NCBI GenBank assembly: GCA_035292505.1
Contig: DATDQA010000022.1
Location: 62,001 to 126,000, forward strand
Origin: DATDQA01 sp035292505
GTDB lineage: Bacteria > Bacteroidota > Bacteroidia > Chitinophagales > Saprospiraceae
Reading direction: 5' to 3'
Length of the DNA: 64,000 nucleotides
Shown here: positions 27,401-35,773 of the stretch, piece after piece
How positions within the stretch are numbered: position 1 is the stretch's first letter
How the letters are laid out: every line of letters begins with the position of its first letter
Program-made: the position numbers and the translations under genes
The notes under the pieces: model-generated
Seen by the model: only the letters and a program-made list of their open reading frames with translations
Told to the model about the DNA's origin: nothing
The model's database searches: none

Positions 27401-27847
27401 GTTGTACTTCCGCTGGCAGAGTTGAGTACTGGTGTGCATACATTTAAGGTTGTGGCCTGGGATATTGCAAATAATTACTCCGAAGAGTCGATAGAGTTCA
27501 AAGTCGTCGAAAACCTGGACGACGTTTTCGTAAATCTCAGGAATACCCCAAATCCATTTGGGACATCTACTCTCTTTGCGTTCGAACATCGTTTGGGGGA
27601 TGGTCCAGTCAATGTCGAAATAGAGATCTTCACTGTCACCGGGAGGCTGGTGCAGAGGTTAAAAGCTGAAAATGCCGTGTCCACTGGAGGCACGATTGGT
27701 GGTATCGAATGGAATGGCTCAGGCCTGGCGGGTGACAGAATTCTCCCTGGAGCCTATTTCTATCGGGTACAGGTCGTAAGCCGCCCTGGAACCAGCGCTG
27801 AGCGCCTCTATGAAAGCCGCTTTGAGAAGCTGATCATGATGGATTAA
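24407..27847 (+). CDS. porU: Type IX secretion system sortase PorU
   Basis: PorU is the surface peptidase that removes the C-terminal sorting domain of exported proteins and attaches them to A-LPS. The ATG at 24407 gives 1146 residues with a signal peptide (LLSLIRIPVLLLVLTLSADAQ). An N-terminal beta region is followed by the gingipain-like C25 peptidase domain (~residues 400-780). The catalytic pair is His647 in YFGHGGPAGW and Cys681 in TATCSFTPYD. The C-terminus is an Ig/FlgD-like domain (NTPNPFGTSTLFAFEH ... PGAYFYRVQV) that itself resembles a sorting domain. Length and motifs agree with known PorU. porV follows after 73 bases. Confidence 0.95.
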   Translation: MKKRLLSLIRIPVLLLVLTLSADAQTSTSVLSQGQFYKIAVSEPGIYKLDASFLNGTAGIDLSQTPANKITLWTNGGGVLQQLTTAPRIDDLREVAMHGVGIADGKVDASDYFLFYAEGPDHWTYTPSDGKFHKTKNIYDTQNYYFICVSDRIATAILSRTSLGEGEMTISQFDDYQSIEVDRVNLLGKFRPPGSGQRWFGDEFSTTRQRDYEITFPNIVTAADVLCTMEFAGRCDESTQISAEFNSNTFNASISGVATGEVEADFARIIRLTDVYSATEDRQSIRISYPQISATSSGWLDFIELQARRQLLFNGAPLQFRSIETQDLNSAEYVLSGLSGTEVIWDITDPQRPITQEYFFDGGNGRYAVTSDGLMREFISFLPANNFPTPSPIGVVPNQNLHGIQDADLVILYHPDFVEPALRLAQHRLEHNGYLVETISIDALMNEFAGGGQDATAIRDFARMLKARSPRFRFLLLFGDGSYDMRHFNQDQTDENFIPVFETAESMNPIRSFPSDDYFALLSDDEGKDLKGAIEIAVGRFPVSTPEEANAVVNKIIQYDTNPAMHGDWRLGIAYVADDEDSNQHLQQTEDVANTQMSTHAKYNVRKIYLDAFQQMNTPGGDRYPDVNAAINAAIQQGTLILNYFGHGGPAGWTQERVLGIPDIQSWTNFTRLPLFITATCSFTPYDEPSLESAGEMVFLNPSGGAIGLLTTVRAVYSSSNKRLTSEVFERILLEENGGQLTIGEVMVLAKNSNHQDTVDVNARKFAIIGDASMKLAIPEHDIVITAINGHATGTGTLDTARALEQVRLSGEIRSKQGVKLTQFNGVLTGTIFDKPTKLKTLANDPKSFEKEFETQTKVLFKGSVSVTNGEFSLSFVIPQDISFKYGEGKVSLYATDGSANDAAGMYDDLIIGGSSTGLSDTEGPVIQIFADNENFRSGDETGPNPTMLIKLSDSSGINISGNSIGHDLEGILDDDSRTSFVLNDRYVSTIDDYTRGEVVLPLAELSTGVHTFKVVAWDIANNYSEESIEFKVVENLDDVFVNLRNTPNPFGTSTLFAFEHRLGDGPVNVEIEIFTVTGRLVQRLKAENAVSTGGTIGGIEWNGSGLAGDRILPGAYFYRVQVVSRPGTSAERLYESRFEKLIMMD

Positions 27848-27853
27848 TAACAG

Positions 27854-27876
27854 TCTGCCGGACAATATCCGGCAGA
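27854..27876. repeat. Perfect inverted repeat between porU and porV
   Basis: TCTGCCGG / CCGGCAGA with a seven-base loop lies directly behind the porU stop. It has no T-run, so it may slow or attenuate transcription rather than end it. The porV promoter box follows ten bases later. Confidence 0.55.
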
Positions 27877-27885
27877 TTAAAGCAT

Positions 27886-27893
27886 TATATTTG
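27886..27893 (+). promoter_or_regulatory. -7 box of porV
   Basis: TATATTTG lies 27 bases before the porV ATG, just behind the inverted repeat. This would let porV be made in excess of porU. The -33 region is not recognisable. Confidence 0.45.
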
Positions 27894-27920
27894 CGAACTT
27901 TTAAACTTCCAGATTATTCC

Positions 27921-29147
27921 ATGAGGAAATACACTCTTTTTTTGGCTTTCTCCACATTTGCATTTGGGCTTTTGTCAGCTCAAAACTGTGAATACGACCC
28001 AAGCACAGGCGAATGGCTCACCGCAGGAGGGCTTCCCTGTGTCAACACATTGATTACTTCGGTACCCTTTCTGCGGATTGTACCCGATGCCCGGTCTGCT
28101 GCGATGGGAGATGTTGGTGTGGCGATTTCGCCAGATGCGAATGCGATGCATTTCAATGCGTCTAAACTGGCTTTTGCCACCGAAGATGTGGGTGTCTCTG
28201 CCACGTACTCACCATGGCTCCGTTCACTGGGATTGTCAGATGTCTATCTGGCATATCTGACCGGCTATAAGAAGATCGATGATTTCCAGGCTCTCGGAAT
28301 TGGCCTGAGATACTTCTCTCTCGGGCAGATTGACTTCCGGGATGATCAGGGCACGAATACCGGTTTCGGCAAGCCAAATGAATTCGAAATATCCCTTGCA
28401 TATGCACGGAAACTTTCAGACAATTTTTCTGCGGCATTAACTGGAAAATTTATTTACTCGAATCTTGCAGCCGGTGAGCAGGTTGGTGGTGTGGATATTA
28501 CGGCTGGGACGTCAGGTGCTGTGGATTTGTCGGTTACCTATCAAAATGATATTAGTCTTGGCGCGATGCCAGCCACACTGAGAATTGGTGGTGCGATCAC
28601 CAACGTTGGGTCTAAAATCTCATATACACGGAATCAATACCGGGATTTCTTACCTGCAAACCTGGGCATTGGTGGAGCGCTCGATATGGACTTCGACGAT
28701 TTCAACCGGTTGACGTTCTCCTTCGATGTCAATAAACTCCTTGTACCAACACCACTCCATGACACTGATCCGAACTATGATAAGAATGCCAATGGTATTC
28801 CTGACCATCGTGAGAAATCTTTATTCAGTGGGATTTTTGGATCATTCAGTGATGCCCCGAGTAAGGGGGAAGAATGGAAGGAATTCGCATTTTCTGTCGG
28901 AGCTGAATATTGGTATGATCAGCAGTTTGCAATACGCGCAGGATATTACTATGAAAATCCGATCAAAGGCAATAGGCAATTTCTGACTGCAGGGCTTGGA
29001 TTGAAATATAACGTGTTTGGGTTGAACGTCTCCTATCTCATACCCACTTCGAATCAACGTAGCCCTTTGGACAATACCTTGAGGTTCTCTCTGCTCTTCA
29101 ATTTTGAATCTGTCGCTTCGGAAGAGGTACCTTCTGACAATGGATAA
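27921..29147 (+). CDS. porV: Type IX secretion system outer-membrane protein PorV (LptO)
   Basis: PorV is a FadL-like barrel that takes sorting-domain proteins from the translocon and hands them to PorU. The ATG at 27921 gives 408 residues with a signal peptide (KYTLFLAFSTFAFGLLSAQ). The family-typical segment VPFLRIVPDARSAAMGDVGV is followed by NAMHFNASKLAFA and barrel strands, then a C-terminal aromatic strand (LRFSLLFNFES). The PDARSAAMG motif clearly identifies the family. Confidence 0.95.
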   Translation: MRKYTLFLAFSTFAFGLLSAQNCEYDPSTGEWLTAGGLPCVNTLITSVPFLRIVPDARSAAMGDVGVAISPDANAMHFNASKLAFATEDVGVSATYSPWLRSLGLSDVYLAYLTGYKKIDDFQALGIGLRYFSLGQIDFRDDQGTNTGFGKPNEFEISLAYARKLSDNFSAALTGKFIYSNLAAGEQVGGVDITAGTSGAVDLSVTYQNDISLGAMPATLRIGGAITNVGSKISYTRNQYRDFLPANLGIGGALDMDFDDFNRLTFSFDVNKLLVPTPLHDTDPNYDKNANGIPDHREKSLFSGIFGSFSDAPSKGEEWKEFAFSVGAEYWYDQQFAIRAGYYYENPIKGNRQFLTAGLGLKYNVFGLNVSYLIPTSNQRSPLDNTLRFSLLFNFESVASEEVPSDNG

Positions 29148-29174
29148 GAAACATCGCGGTTCTTAAAACAAATG

Positions 29175-29208
29175 AAAAAGGCTGCAATCGAAATGATGCA
29201 GCCTTTTT
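29175..29208. terminator. Bidirectional terminator between porV and rnpB
   Basis: A perfect 12-pair stem (AAAAAGGCTGCA / TGCAGCCTTTTT, loop of ten) with A and T tracts on both sides serves convergent porV and rnpB. Confidence 0.88.
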
Positions 29209-29218
29209 CATTTTGTAT

Positions 29219-29603
29219 CTGCCTGTAAGCCGGATTCTGTCTCACAGCCCAAAACATGAACTGTGACGTCTATCATTTATCTATTCTGCCTACCCCTCCC
29301 GGTACCCAGCTAAGCTGAGCAAGAGCGAGCAACCCCATCCGGGATATACGTGGCATTTCAACCCGCAGGGTTTATCTCCCGCCAGGTTACCCTGTCAGGA
29401 CGTGCGCTCTTACCGCACGTTTTCACCCTTACCTTCAATCACGGCCTTGAAAGGCCATGCTTTTCAGGCGGTATATTTTCTGTGACACTTTCCGTTCTTC
29501 TTTCGAAGACCCACCTTTTCAGATGGTACGGTGCTCTATGTTGTCCGGACTTTCCTCCATCCCGATGCAGAAACACCTGAACAGCGATAGACCAGCAGAT
29601 ACA
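29219..29603 (-). ncRNA. rnpB: RNase P RNA (class A)
   Basis: This is the catalytic RNA that trims tRNA 5' leaders. On the minus strand the 5' conserved block GAGGAAAGTCCGGAC (within 29543-29558) and the 3' block CAGAATCCGGCTTA (29226-29240) can pair to form the P4 core. Roughly 385 bases separate the putative ends, the usual class A size. The purine-rich loops and GNRA-like segments between are as expected. The exact 5' end is estimated from CTGCTGGTCTATCGC. Short open frames crossing this stretch are not genes. Confidence 0.93.
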
Positions 29604-29723
29604 GTACAAAGAACGACAACTTGGTCTGAATGGTTTTGAAGGCCCTTCTGATGTAATATAACCGGTATTTACTATCTATAAAATACTTAATTTCGCGATT
29701 ATTACATATACTTCATTAGTATA

Positions 29724-32700
29724 ATGTTTATAACCATTCCGGGATACCTCTTGTCCAGGAGAACTGCCTGGATCATAGCTCTGAGTGCCTGTGTCCTGGG
29801 TATTCTCATCCTGCAGTTGCGTCCCGCTCATACTCCACGCGATAAAGCGATGGTAGAAGATGTTCAGACGTACCTGCGTGCACAAGAAAGCAGTGTGAGC
29901 GCCACCCTGCTCGACCGAAGTTTCTTCAGATCACTTATTGAAGTTACAAACGGTCAGGCAACAGTAACGAACGCCCTCATTGACAAAATGCGGCTGCTTG
30001 CGGAGAAATCCTATGCACTCTATCTGTATAAAAGCGATTCACTCATTTATTGGAGCAAACCCGGTCCTGTCATTGATCCCACGCTGATTCGCTATGGACT
30101 GATACCTATCGTCGCAAGTGATCATTATGAGGATTTTCTGATCAAGGAATATGACTTATATCATGTGACCAGCTATCATGTTTATGCAAAGATCCCAATC
30201 CTGAACGATGCTGCTCACAGGCATATGACGCAGGTCATACCTATCAAACAGGAGGGAGAGCATATCGATACAAGCAGATTTGAGGACTGGGAAATCTTAC
30301 GAACCGAAGAGGGTGTTCCTGTATGCGTCTTACAACAGGTACGAACTAAGCTCAGCTTCTGGCATCAGATAGCTCTTTTGTTTTTCGTCGTCATGGGGTT
30401 GCTTTCGATGCTCATTCTGGCGATGGAATTCATCCATTCCCGGCATCAGAATTTTCATGCGGTTGCCGGAGGATGGCTATCGATCACTTTCATTATTGGG
30501 ACACGGGGAGTCTCATTACTGACAGGTTACCACGAGATTTTGGACCAGCTTGAGCTGTTTGACCCGTTTGTGTACCTGGGAGACCTCGGATACAGTCGGG
30601 GAGATCTCCTCATAGACAGTCTACTGTTCTTATGGATTGCGGTCATTGCTGTCAAGGGGAAAGCTCTACCCTTGCGACAACAGACAACACGGATAGAGAA
30701 ATCAGTGGTCATTATCGGCACTTATCTCATCATGATTCTGAGCATGGGGTTGTTAGCATGGATTCAAAAGACATTGATTGTTACAAATGCATTACCACTG
30801 GAATTGGAAGAAATCTCGTTCCTGAATACTTCTACTGCCGTCGTATTTGCCTCTATGGGATTGTGTTTATTTGGACTTTTTGTGATTGGGCAACGCTTAT
30901 TGCATTCCGTTGCGGAGATACAACCTTCCATCTACCGGCGCATAGGTGACTTGCTGATTGCAGCACTGATCAGCCTCAGCCTGTTGCATATGCTCGATTT
31001 GAACCTTTCATTTTTTGGATTCTATCTGGCAGTCATGAGTTTACTTGTGCTCTTTGATTTGTATACCGAACATAGTAATCCTTCTGTGATTTGGGTGGTG
31101 AGCTGGACGCTGCTCATTGCAGGATTTGAGGCAAGCATGCTATATGCGTATCAAAAGGATAAGGACAGAACTGATCGTCTTGAGATGGCACAACGTATCA
31201 TTGCAGACATTGATGATACATACGGTATTGAGGGCCAAATCTTCCCGTGGTTGCCTGATATGCCTCCTCAAAACAGTATCGGGGTATTCAAAGATCGCAG
31301 ACTCGCATATAGCTACAACTACGACTATCCTCTCATCCTGCAGGAAAACACAACTCCTGCGGCAAATAGTAAACTCATTCAAATCAATGGACGTGATGAT
31401 ATCGCCGCGCATGCGGATGATCTTACAGTGGTGATCGGAAAGAGAGATACTGGTTTAATCAAGGTGGTATCCACCTTCTCTTATGTGTTCACCATCTTCA
31501 GTATCATGCTGTTCTTTATTGCATTGGCGAACTCGCTGCTTCCATTTTTACCAGAGACACTGAGTTTATCATTTTCCTCAAGACCTACTTTGCGTAACCG
31601 TATTCAGGTAGCCATCGTCTTCCTGATCATCCTTGCTTTCGTGATCATCGGTTTTGTGACAGTGTTTTATCTCCGTAACACCACAGAAGATCGAGACAAA
31701 CGCTATTTCGAAGACAGGTTACGTGCGGTCGCATCTTCGATTCTGCAAGCAATCCCGGCAATAGACAGCTTGGATCAAACCCAATCGCTGATACCGAGAG
31801 TTGCCGCAATCGCCTATGTATACAATCGCCAGGCAAAACTTTATAATGCACAAGGCGACCTTGTGTTGCAATCGGAAGAAAAGAAATCTGCTCCTCAACG
31901 GCTTTCAGTGAAAATGTCCTATCTGAGCAAGTTTTTAATGGATCAGAGTAACCGCTCATACACTGTTGAAGATCTTACGACATCAGGTCAGGAAAGCTAT
32001 CGCGGTGTACTCGCACTTAGAGATCAGGACAATAATCGTCTCGGCTATGTGGAATTGCCTGGTACCTCTATGGTGCAATCCACACCTGATGCCGGGTCAA
32101 AATTCTTTGGCACACTGCTGAATGCCTATGTCTTTCTTTTCCTTATTGCAGTAGCTCTGGCGATAGCGGTTGCGAATTCTATCACACGCCCCTTATCAGA
32201 ACTTGGTGAAAAATTGAAAAAACTGAGCATTGGCAAAAAAAACGAACCTATCCAATGGGCCATCAATGATGAGATTGGCGCTTTGATCAATGACTATAAT
32301 GGGATGATTGAGAAACTTGACGATAGTGCCCAAATCCTCGCACTCACAGAGCGCGACCTGGCATGGCGGGAGATGGCTAAACAGGTGGCACATGAGATCA
32401 AGAACCCACTTACGCCTATGAAGCTCAGTATTCAATACCTGCAAAATGGAGTCAATACAAACCCCGATAAACTGAAACTGCTTGTCGCTCGAGTGAGTCA
32501 TACGCTCATAGAACAAATTGATAATCTCTCAAATATCGCCTCTGAGTTTTCCAACTTCGCGAAGATGCCACAGGCGGAAAATGAGAAAGTACTCTTGAAC
32601 GATGTGGTAGCCTCCGTGCATGACCTTTTTAGAAAACGCGAGGATATGGATATCCACCTGTATGTCCCAATCCAGGATATCTATGTCTTTGCAGACAGAA

Positions 32701-33059
32701 ATCAGCTTCTGCGCGTTCTTAATAATGTTGTCAAGAATGCTATCCAGGCGATTCCCGATGAACGTCGTGGACGCGTTGATATCTCATTACTCAAGCGTGA
32801 TGATAGGGCAGTCATCAGTATTACAGATAATGGAAACGGAATTCCGGATGCGATGCGGGACAAGGTTTTCAGTCCGAATTTCACAACTAAATCATCCGGC
32901 ACAGGTCTCGGGCTTGCGATCTGTGCAAACATCGTGGAGACTTTCAATGGAAAGATCTACTTCGCGACAAACCCCGATGAAGGCACAACATTTTTCATAG
33001 AAATTCCGCTCATGCGTCTCGAGGGTAATGTGAAAGAGCAGGAGCACGTGATGTTGTAA
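29724..33059 (+). CDS. NtrY-like membrane sensor histidine kinase
   Basis: This is an 1111-residue kinase. Transmembrane helices near residues 12-28 and 210-235 and a cluster between ~250 and 460 are followed by a second sensor-like region (~470-600), another helix pair enclosing a periplasmic loop (~625-810), and a HAMP domain (TRPLSELGEKLKKLSIG). The H-box is WREMAKQVAHEIKNPLTPMK with His890. The ATPase domain has NVVKNAIQAIPD, DNGNGIPD and TGLGLAICANIVE. The H-box sequence is of the NtrB/NtrY class, which partners sigma-54 regulators. The NtrC-like protein at 10.6-11.8 kb is a candidate partner, but is not adjacent. The signal is unknown. Confidence 0.9.
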   Translation: MFITIPGYLLSRRTAWIIALSACVLGILILQLRPAHTPRDKAMVEDVQTYLRAQESSVSATLLDRSFFRSLIEVTNGQATVTNALIDKMRLLAEKSYALYLYKSDSLIYWSKPGPVIDPTLIRYGLIPIVASDHYEDFLIKEYDLYHVTSYHVYAKIPILNDAAHRHMTQVIPIKQEGEHIDTSRFEDWEILRTEEGVPVCVLQQVRTKLSFWHQIALLFFVVMGLLSMLILAMEFIHSRHQNFHAVAGGWLSITFIIGTRGVSLLTGYHEILDQLELFDPFVYLGDLGYSRGDLLIDSLLFLWIAVIAVKGKALPLRQQTTRIEKSVVIIGTYLIMILSMGLLAWIQKTLIVTNALPLELEEISFLNTSTAVVFASMGLCLFGLFVIGQRLLHSVAEIQPSIYRRIGDLLIAALISLSLLHMLDLNLSFFGFYLAVMSLLVLFDLYTEHSNPSVIWVVSWTLLIAGFEASMLYAYQKDKDRTDRLEMAQRIIADIDDTYGIEGQIFPWLPDMPPQNSIGVFKDRRLAYSYNYDYPLILQENTTPAANSKLIQINGRDDIAAHADDLTVVIGKRDTGLIKVVSTFSYVFTIFSIMLFFIALANSLLPFLPETLSLSFSSRPTLRNRIQVAIVFLIILAFVIIGFVTVFYLRNTTEDRDKRYFEDRLRAVASSILQAIPAIDSLDQTQSLIPRVAAIAYVYNRQAKLYNAQGDLVLQSEEKKSAPQRLSVKMSYLSKFLMDQSNRSYTVEDLTTSGQESYRGVLALRDQDNNRLGYVELPGTSMVQSTPDAGSKFFGTLLNAYVFLFLIAVALAIAVANSITRPLSELGEKLKKLSIGKKNEPIQWAINDEIGALINDYNGMIEKLDDSAQILALTERDLAWREMAKQVAHEIKNPLTPMKLSIQYLQNGVNTNPDKLKLLVARVSHTLIEQIDNLSNIASEFSNFAKMPQAENEKVLLNDVVASVHDLFRKREDMDIHLYVPIQDIYVFADRNQLLRVLNNVVKNAIQAIPDERRGRVDISLLKRDDRAVISITDNGNGIPDAMRDKVFSPNFTTKSSGTGLGLAICANIVETFNGKIYFATNPDEGTTFFIEIPLMRLEGNVKEQEHVML

Positions 33060-33081
33060 AAAAGAGTTGATTAAGATTGCA

Positions 33082-33160
33082 GATTTGATAACTTTCAAAA
33101 AGTCGTTAATCTCAATAATTATCTCAGCGCGTCACGCATCGTTTCCCCTATCAATGCCCG
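33082..33160. repeat. Diverged second copy of the sucD 3' end
   Basis: This 79-base segment repeats 33168-33245 with about 85% identity. It contains a copy of the last sucD codons (RALIGETMRDALR-stop versus PALIGVMMRDALR-stop) and of the following non-coding hairpin. It sits directly behind the true sucD end on the minus strand, so it is a tandem duplication of the gene tail and its 3' flank. It has no start codon and is not a gene. Confidence 0.85.
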
Positions 33161-33166
33161 AAACAT

Positions 33167-33197
33167 AGATTGACAACTTTCAAAAGTCGTCAAATCT
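33167..33197 (-). terminator. Hairpin behind sucD (possible terminator)
   Basis: The segment folds as AGATTTGACGACTTT / AAAGTTGTCAATCT with one bulge and a two-base loop. On the minus strand the one imperfect pair is a G-U wobble, which favours a role in the sucD transcript. There is no T-run behind it. A weaker version occurs in the duplicated copy at 33082-33115. Confidence 0.45.
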
Positions 33198-33203
33198 CAA
33201 TAA

Positions 33204-34073
33204 TTATCTCAACGCGTCACGCATCATTACCCCAATCAATGCGGGTGATTTCACCACATGAATACCACAATCAGCCAGGATGACCATTTTGGCATCTGCG
33301 GTATCTGCTTTCCCTCCGATGATCGCACCGGCATGGCCCATCTTCCGTCCTTTTGGAGCTGTCTGCCCTGCAATAAAGCCAACGACAGGTTTTGTCCCAA
33401 ATTCCTTGATCCAATGCGCAGCATCAGCTTCCATATTACCTCCAATCTCACCGATCATCACGATTCCTTCCGTCTCAGGATCCCGCATTAATAGCTCTAC
33501 AGCCTCTCTGGTGGTCGTGCCGGCTATCGGATCACCCCCGACACCGATACAGGTCGATTGACCCAGACCCGTTTTAGTGACCTGATCTACGGCCTCATAC
33601 GTCAGCGTACCTGAGCGTGAGACGATCCCAATCGTTCCTTTTTTATGAATAAAACCTGGCATAATACCGACTTTGCATTCCTCGGGAGTAATGATGCCCG
33701 GACAATTCGGCCCGATGAGTCTGCAATCGAAATTTCCAATGAAGGCTTTGACACGGGCCATGTCCTGGATTGGAATTCCTTCGGTGATACAGACGATGAC
33801 TTTGATACCTGCATCCGCCGCTTCCATGATGGCATCTGGAGCGAATGCAGGAGGTACAAAAATGACGCTTGTATCGGCGCCTGTCTCGTGTACCGCTTTC
33901 TCTACTGTATTGAAGACGGGTCTGTCGAGATGTTTCTCACCTCCTTTGCCAGGGGTTACACCGCCGACAACCCTGGTGCCATACTCTATCATCTGACCTG
34001 CATGAAAAGTACCTTCCTTTCCGGTAAAGCCCTGCACGATGACGCGGCTGGTCTTATTAACGAGAACACTCAT
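33204..34073 (-). CDS. sucD: Succinate--CoA ligase, alpha subunit
   Basis: SucD forms succinate and CoA with nucleotide triphosphate production in the citric acid cycle. The 289-residue protein has the CoA-binding fold (VIVQGFTGKEGTFHAGQMIEYG), IVCITEGIP, PNCPGIITP and the phosphorylated active-site histidine in KMGHAGAIIGG. The beta subunit sucC is not in the window. Its 3' end is tandemly duplicated downstream. Confidence 0.96.
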   Translation of the reverse strand: MSVLVNKTSRVIVQGFTGKEGTFHAGQMIEYGTRVVGGVTPGKGGEKHLDRPVFNTVEKAVHETGADTSVIFVPPAFAPDAIMEAADAGIKVIVCITEGIPIQDMARVKAFIGNFDCRLIGPNCPGIITPEECKVGIMPGFIHKKGTIGIVSRSGTLTYEAVDQVTKTGLGQSTCIGVGGDPIAGTTTREAVELLMRDPETEGIVMIGEIGGNMEADAAHWIKEFGTKPVVGFIAGQTAPKGRKMGHAGAIIGGKADTADAKMVILADCGIHVVKSPALIGVMMRDALR

Positions 34074-34107
34074 ACTGATCTATTGTAAAAAAATGTGCGA
34101 GAGCGTC

Positions 34108-34419
34108 TTATTTCCGCTTGATGATAAAAACTTCCTCATCTGGTTTATGCATAAAGTATCGCTCTCTGGCATACCGTTCTGCCTGGGTTTGCATCAATTG
34201 TCGTTCGGAGAGAACCTCTTCTAACTTGTCAGCATACTCATATTTCTCACGATCGAGCTCCTTTACTTTACTGAGCAACTTATACTGCACGATGAGATTA
34301 TGCCTGTCAAAAAAAGTAAGCCACACGATAAAGACCATGAACGCCACGAAATACTTATTGAATAAACCGGAATGCCTGTGTTGATCAATCCAGTGCTGCA
34401 CTGAAGCGAGTAGTTTCAT
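34108..34419 (-). CDS. Septum formation initiator family protein (DivIC/FtsB-like)
   Basis: This 103-residue bitopic membrane protein has a short N-terminal cytoplasmic part, one transmembrane helix (YFVAFMVFIVWLTFF) and a periplasmic coiled coil (YKLLSKVKELDREKYEYADKL). A conserved YARERYFMHKPDEEVFII segment follows, typical of FtsB/DivIC. It would link FtsL and FtsQ in the divisome. It lies between eno and sucD, all on the minus strand. Confidence 0.9.
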   Translation of the reverse strand: MKLLASVQHWIDQHRHSGLFNKYFVAFMVFIVWLTFFDRHNLIVQYKLLSKVKELDREKYEYADKLEEVLSERQLMQTQAERYARERYFMHKPDEEVFIIKRK

Positions 34420-34480
34420 TGTAGTTGAGCCTTAGGAAGTACGAAGATAGAAAAAACATGAAAGCAACGATTATTTCAGC

Positions 34481-35773
34481 CTACCCTTTCCATCCGAGCA
34501 ATGTCCTTCCGAGGTAAAAAGCACTTTCCCCAAGTTCTTCTTCTATCCTCAGCAGTTGGTTGTACTTGGCGACACGATCCGAGCGCGATGCTGAACCGGT
34601 CTTGATCTGTCCTGTATTCAAGGCTACGGCCAGATCTGCGATGGTGGTATCCTCGGTTTCTCCCGAACGATGACTGATGATCGTCGTCATCCCATTGCTC
34701 TTGGCCAGTTGCACAGCCTCAATAGTTTCAGTGAGTGTTCCTATTTGATTGAGCTTAATGAGAATTGAATTCGCAGAATGTTCTTCAATACCACGACGTA
34801 AGCGAGTGGTATTTGTGACAAAAAGATCGTCCCCGACCAGTTGTACTTTATGACCAAGTTCTTTGGTGAGCATTACCCAACCTTCCCAATCATCTTCATG
34901 CAGGCCATCCTCAATTGAATAAATCGGATAATCATCACACCATTTCTTCCAGAACTCAATCATCTGACTGGAGGTCAGCGAGGCACCGCTTGATTTATGG
35001 AAACGATAATTACCTGATTCTGCATGAAAAAATTCGTTAGCCGCAGCATCCATGGCAATTACGATATCGTCACCAGGTTTGAAACCCGCATGTTCTATCG
35101 CCATCAGTACTGTTTCAATTGCTTCCTGGTTGGATTTGATATCCGGAGCAAAGCCTCCCTCGTCACCAACATTGGTGGAATATCCCTTTGACTTTAACAC
35201 TGCTTTCAACGCATGGAATACTTCTACACCCATGCGCAATGCGTCTGAAAACCTATCAGCGCCAACCGGCGCGATCATAAATTCCTGAAAGTCGATACTG
35301 TTATCAGCATGTGAACCACCGTTGAGGATATTCATCATCGGCACGGGTAACAGATGCGCATTGACACCTCCGATATAGCGATACAAGGGCATATGCAGTT
35401 CAAGTGCCGCAGCTCGCGCGCATGCCAGACTTGTTCCGAGGATAGCGTTGGCTCCAAGAGAACTCTTTGACGGTGTGCCATCCAACTCTATCATGGCCAT
35501 ATCAATGTCACGTTGCTCTGAGACCTCCATGCCAAGGATCGACTCTGCAATGATCTCCTCCACATGGGAGCAAGCTTTACGCACCCCTTTACCGAGGTAG
35601 CGGGCCGGATCGCCATCACGAAGTTCTAATGCCTCATGTTTACCTGTAGACGCACCCGACGGCACAGCTGACGTTCCATGAAGTCCTGTTTCGGTAGAGA
35701 TTGTTACCTCTATTGTTGGATTCCCACGACTATCCAGGATCTCTCTGGCACGCACATCAATAATGGCACTCAT
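34481..35773 (-). CDS. eno: Enolase (phosphopyruvate hydratase)
   Basis: Enolase converts 2-phosphoglycerate to phosphoenolpyruvate. The 430-residue protein has the N-terminal motif (REILDSRGNPTIEV), magnesium ligands in VIAMDAAANEF, YSIEDGLHEDDW and QLVGDDLFVTN, the catalytic lysine in ILIKLNQIGTLTE, and SHRSGETEDTTIAD near the end. Its ATG overlaps the carA stop by four bases (ATGA), implying coupled translation. Confidence 0.97.
   Translation of the reverse strand: MSAIIDVRAREILDSRGNPTIEVTISTETGLHGTSAVPSGASTGKHEALELRDGDPARYLGKGVRKACSHVEEIIAESILGMEVSEQRDIDMAMIELDGTPSKSSLGANAILGTSLACARAAALELHMPLYRYIGGVNAHLLPVPMMNILNGGSHADNSIDFQEFMIAPVGADRFSDALRMGVEVFHALKAVLKSKGYSTNVGDEGGFAPDIKSNQEAIETVLMAIEHAGFKPGDDIVIAMDAAANEFFHAESGNYRFHKSSGASLTSSQMIEFWKKWCDDYPIYSIEDGLHEDDWEGWVMLTKELGHKVQLVGDDLFVTNTTRLRRGIEEHSANSILIKLNQIGTLTETIEAVQLAKSNGMTTIISHRSGETEDTTIADLAVALNTGQIKTGSASRSDRVAKYNQLLRIEEELGESAFYLGRTLLGWKG

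Noticed and set aside
27854..27876. Inverted repeat as a true terminator of porU
   Set aside because: The stem is perfect but no T-run follows, so it is listed only as an inverted repeat.
29350..29639. Two overlapping short open frames
   Set aside because: They run through the RNase P RNA gene on its opposite strand and have no coding signature.
33082..33160. A second, truncated sucD gene
   Set aside because: Only the last codons are present, with no upstream coding sequence; a tail duplication explains it better.
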